A stretch of DNA of 6,671 nt from an uncultured Candidatus Peregrinibacteria bacterium (GTDB lineage Bacteria > Patescibacteriota > Gracilibacteria > CAIRYL01), in contig CAIRYL010000177.1 in assembly GCA_903882825.1 (NCBI GenBank), positions 1 through 6,671 of the forward strand, given 5' to 3'. Numbering within the stretch: position 1 is the stretch's first letter; every line of letters begins with the position of its first letter. The notes beneath the pieces were generated by a model. It saw nothing but the letters and a program-made list of their open reading frames with translations, searched no databases and was not told where the DNA came from. Made by a program: the position numbers and the translations under genes. Shown in pieces: positions 5,237-6,671 of the stretch.

Positions 5237-6671
5237 ATGAAGCACGAAAACAATAGAGTTCGAATTTTTGACACCACACTTCGAGATGGAGAACAAGCTC
5301 CTGGTTTTTCCATGAATTTAGAGGAAAAACTTCGCTTTGCAAAACAGTTAGAGCGATTACATGTGGATGTTATTGAAGCAGGTTTTCCGGCGGCCTCTCC
5401 CGATGATTTTCGTTCGGTAAAAGCAATCGCAGAATCTGTAACATTTCCTGAAATATGTGGACTGTCTCGGGCATTAGAAAGTGATATTTCCACTACTTGG
5501 GATGCTATTAAAAATTCCAAAAAACCTCGTATCCATACGTTTGTCGGGACGAGTCCCATTCACATGCAGTACAAACTCAAAAAAACACCAGCAGAAATCT
5601 TAAAAATGGCAGAAAATGCAGTTCGTTATGCAAAAAGCCTCTGTCATCGAGTAGATTTTTCACCGGAAGATGCAGGAAGAAGCGATAAAGATTTTTTAGT
5701 AGAAGTGATTACTCGCGCTATTGACGCGGGAGCGGATGTTATTAATATTCCAGATACGGTGGGATATGTAATGCCCAGCGAGTTTTTTGATCTGATTTCC
5801 TATCTTATTGCTCATGTTCCTAATAGTAAAAATGCCATTTTTTCTACTCATTGTCATAATGATTTAGGATTGGCGGTTGCGAATTCTTTATCAGGGGTAC
5901 GTGCAGGCGCACGACAGGTAGAATGTACTATTAATGGGGCAGGGGAACGTGCAGGAAATGCTTCTTTAGAAGAGGTGGTGATGTCCATTCATACTCGTCC
6001 AGATTTTTATGCGCTAAAAACAGGGATTATTACGCGTGAGATTTTTGCAGCTTCTCAATTGCTTACCACACTTACGGGACAAAAAGTACAAGCAAATAAG
6101 GCAATTGTAGGAAGAAATGCCTTTGCACATGAATCTGGGATTCATCAGCATGGGATTTTAGCAAATCGTGAAACATACGAAATTATGACTCCTGAAAGTG
6201 TAGGAGTTGAAAAAACTGAAATTGTTCTGGGAAAGCATTCAGGACGCGCCGCACTTCGCTCTCATCTTCAAAAATTGGGATATGAACTTTCGGATGAAGA
6301 ACTTTCACATGTTTTTGAAAGATTTAAAATATTAGCAGATATAAAGAAAGAAATTACCGATTCCGACTTAGATGTTTTGGTAATGGGAGAAAGTGCAGGA
6401 GAAAAAAAATATATCTGGGTACTGCAATCTTTTTTTGTTTCTTCTGGAGACAGTGTTATGCCCATCGCAAAAATTACCCTTAAAAATACTGTTGATGGAA
6501 AAGAATACACGGCTGAGAAAACTGGATCTGGAATGGTAGATGCTTCTTTTCAAGCTATTGATAGTATTTGTGGATCATACGGGAAGCTCACCCATTTTGG
6601 GATTGAGGCAATTACTCAAGGCATTGATGCTCAAGCAGTGGTGAGTCTTCGTTTAGAAGACGCCAATGGGA
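5237..6671 (+). CDS. leuA: 2-isopropylmalate synthase (partial, last residues outside window)
   Basis: This cytosolic enzyme condenses acetyl-CoA with 2-oxoisovalerate, the first committed step of leucine synthesis. From ATG 5237, 478 codons are open to the window edge. The TIM-barrel domain holds FDTTLRDGEQ (11-20; R16 and metal ligand D17), EAGFPAASP (47-55), THCHNDLG (204-211; metal ligands H205, H207) and TINGAGERAGNASLEE (231-246). HESGIHQHG (298-306) and GKHSGRAAL (332-340) mark the linker and second subdomain. Residues from about 375 on (SDLDVLV...TGSGMVDASFQAI) match the C-terminal leucine-sensing domain, so feedback inhibition is likely. The 478 visible residues against the usual 510-520 leave roughly 35-40 missing. 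HMQYKLKKT (109-117) and GERAGN favour LeuA over citramalate or homocitrate synthase. It has no Shine-Dalgarno. A GTG at 5207 in frame is a poor alternative. It is divergent from the surface-protein gene. Confidence 0.95.
   Translation, partial: MKHENNRVRIFDTTLRDGEQAPGFSMNLEEKLRFAKQLERLHVDVIEAGFPAASPDDFRSVKAIAESVTFPEICGLSRALESDISTTWDAIKNSKKPRIHTFVGTSPIHMQYKLKKTPAEILKMAENAVRYAKSLCHRVDFSPEDAGRSDKDFLVEVITRAIDAGADVINIPDTVGYVMPSEFFDLISYLIAHVPNSKNAIFSTHCHNDLGLAVANSLSGVRAGARQVECTINGAGERAGNASLEEVVMSIHTRPDFYALKTGIITREIFAASQLLTTLTGQKVQANKAIVGRNAFAHESGIHQHGILANRETYEIMTPESVGVEKTEIVLGKHSGRAALRSHLQKLGYELSDEELSHVFERFKILADIKKEITDSDLDVLVMGESAGEKKYIWVLQSFFVSSGDSVMPIAKITLKNTVDGKEYTAEKTGSGMVDASFQAIDSICGSYGKLTHFGIEAITQGIDAQAVVSLRLEDANG

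Noticed and set aside
1..6671. Gracilibacteria/SR1-type recoding of TGA as glycine
   Set aside because: No in-frame TGA occurs in about 2,000 codons, and glycines use GGN codons normally.
1..6671. CRISPR array, tRNA, rRNA, transposase or phage module
   Set aside because: No regularly spaced direct repeats, cloverleaf, rRNA segment or transposase motif was seen; the fibre-like protein has a signal peptide and no phage neighbours.

Overview
The window is AT-rich bacterial DNA with long coding regions, short intergenic gaps and a standard genetic code: no in-frame TGA in about 2,000 codons, and all three visible stops are TAA. None of the five main genes has a recognisable Shine-Dalgarno sequence before its start. 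Together with a GT39 protein mannosyltransferase and a long secreted repeat protein, this suggests an uncultivated, small-genome lineage such as the Candidate Phyla Radiation (for example Peregrinibacteria). That placement is inference only; no rRNA or other phylogenetic marker is present.

Layout. The left two thirds is read on the minus strand, right to left. A secreted surface or fibre-like protein of about 815 residues (2503-4950) comes first. A 183-bp gap with terminator-like structures and a candidate promoter follows. Next is a probable operon of a six-transmembrane voltage-gated K+ channel (1432-2319) and GTP cyclohydrolase I, folE (856-1407), 24 bp apart. After an 83-bp gap comes a protein O-mannosyltransferase (PMT/GT39) that runs off the left edge (1-772). 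On the plus strand, divergent from the surface protein, leuA (2-isopropylmalate synthase, 5237 onward) runs off the right edge about 35-40 residues short of its usual end.

The divergent region (4951-5236) is the main regulatory stretch. The surface-protein gene has a good promoter (TTGAAA-16-TAAAAT) with a perfect 14-bp palindrome just downstream of the predicted transcript start. The leuA side has a possible 27-codon ORF whose stop codon lies in a weak hairpin followed by a T-rich tract, directly before the leuA start.

Functional links. The PMT and the exported Ser/Thr-rich protein could be enzyme and substrate, but only proximity supports this. LeuA (leucine synthesis), FolE (first step of pterin synthesis) and the K+ channel are otherwise unrelated housekeeping or physiology genes. 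I see no clear new defence or mobile system. The most interesting material is the surface protein's architecture (ten cysteines, all in five short bracketed modules, plus fibre-type repeats) and the leader regions upstream of the K+ channel and leuA.
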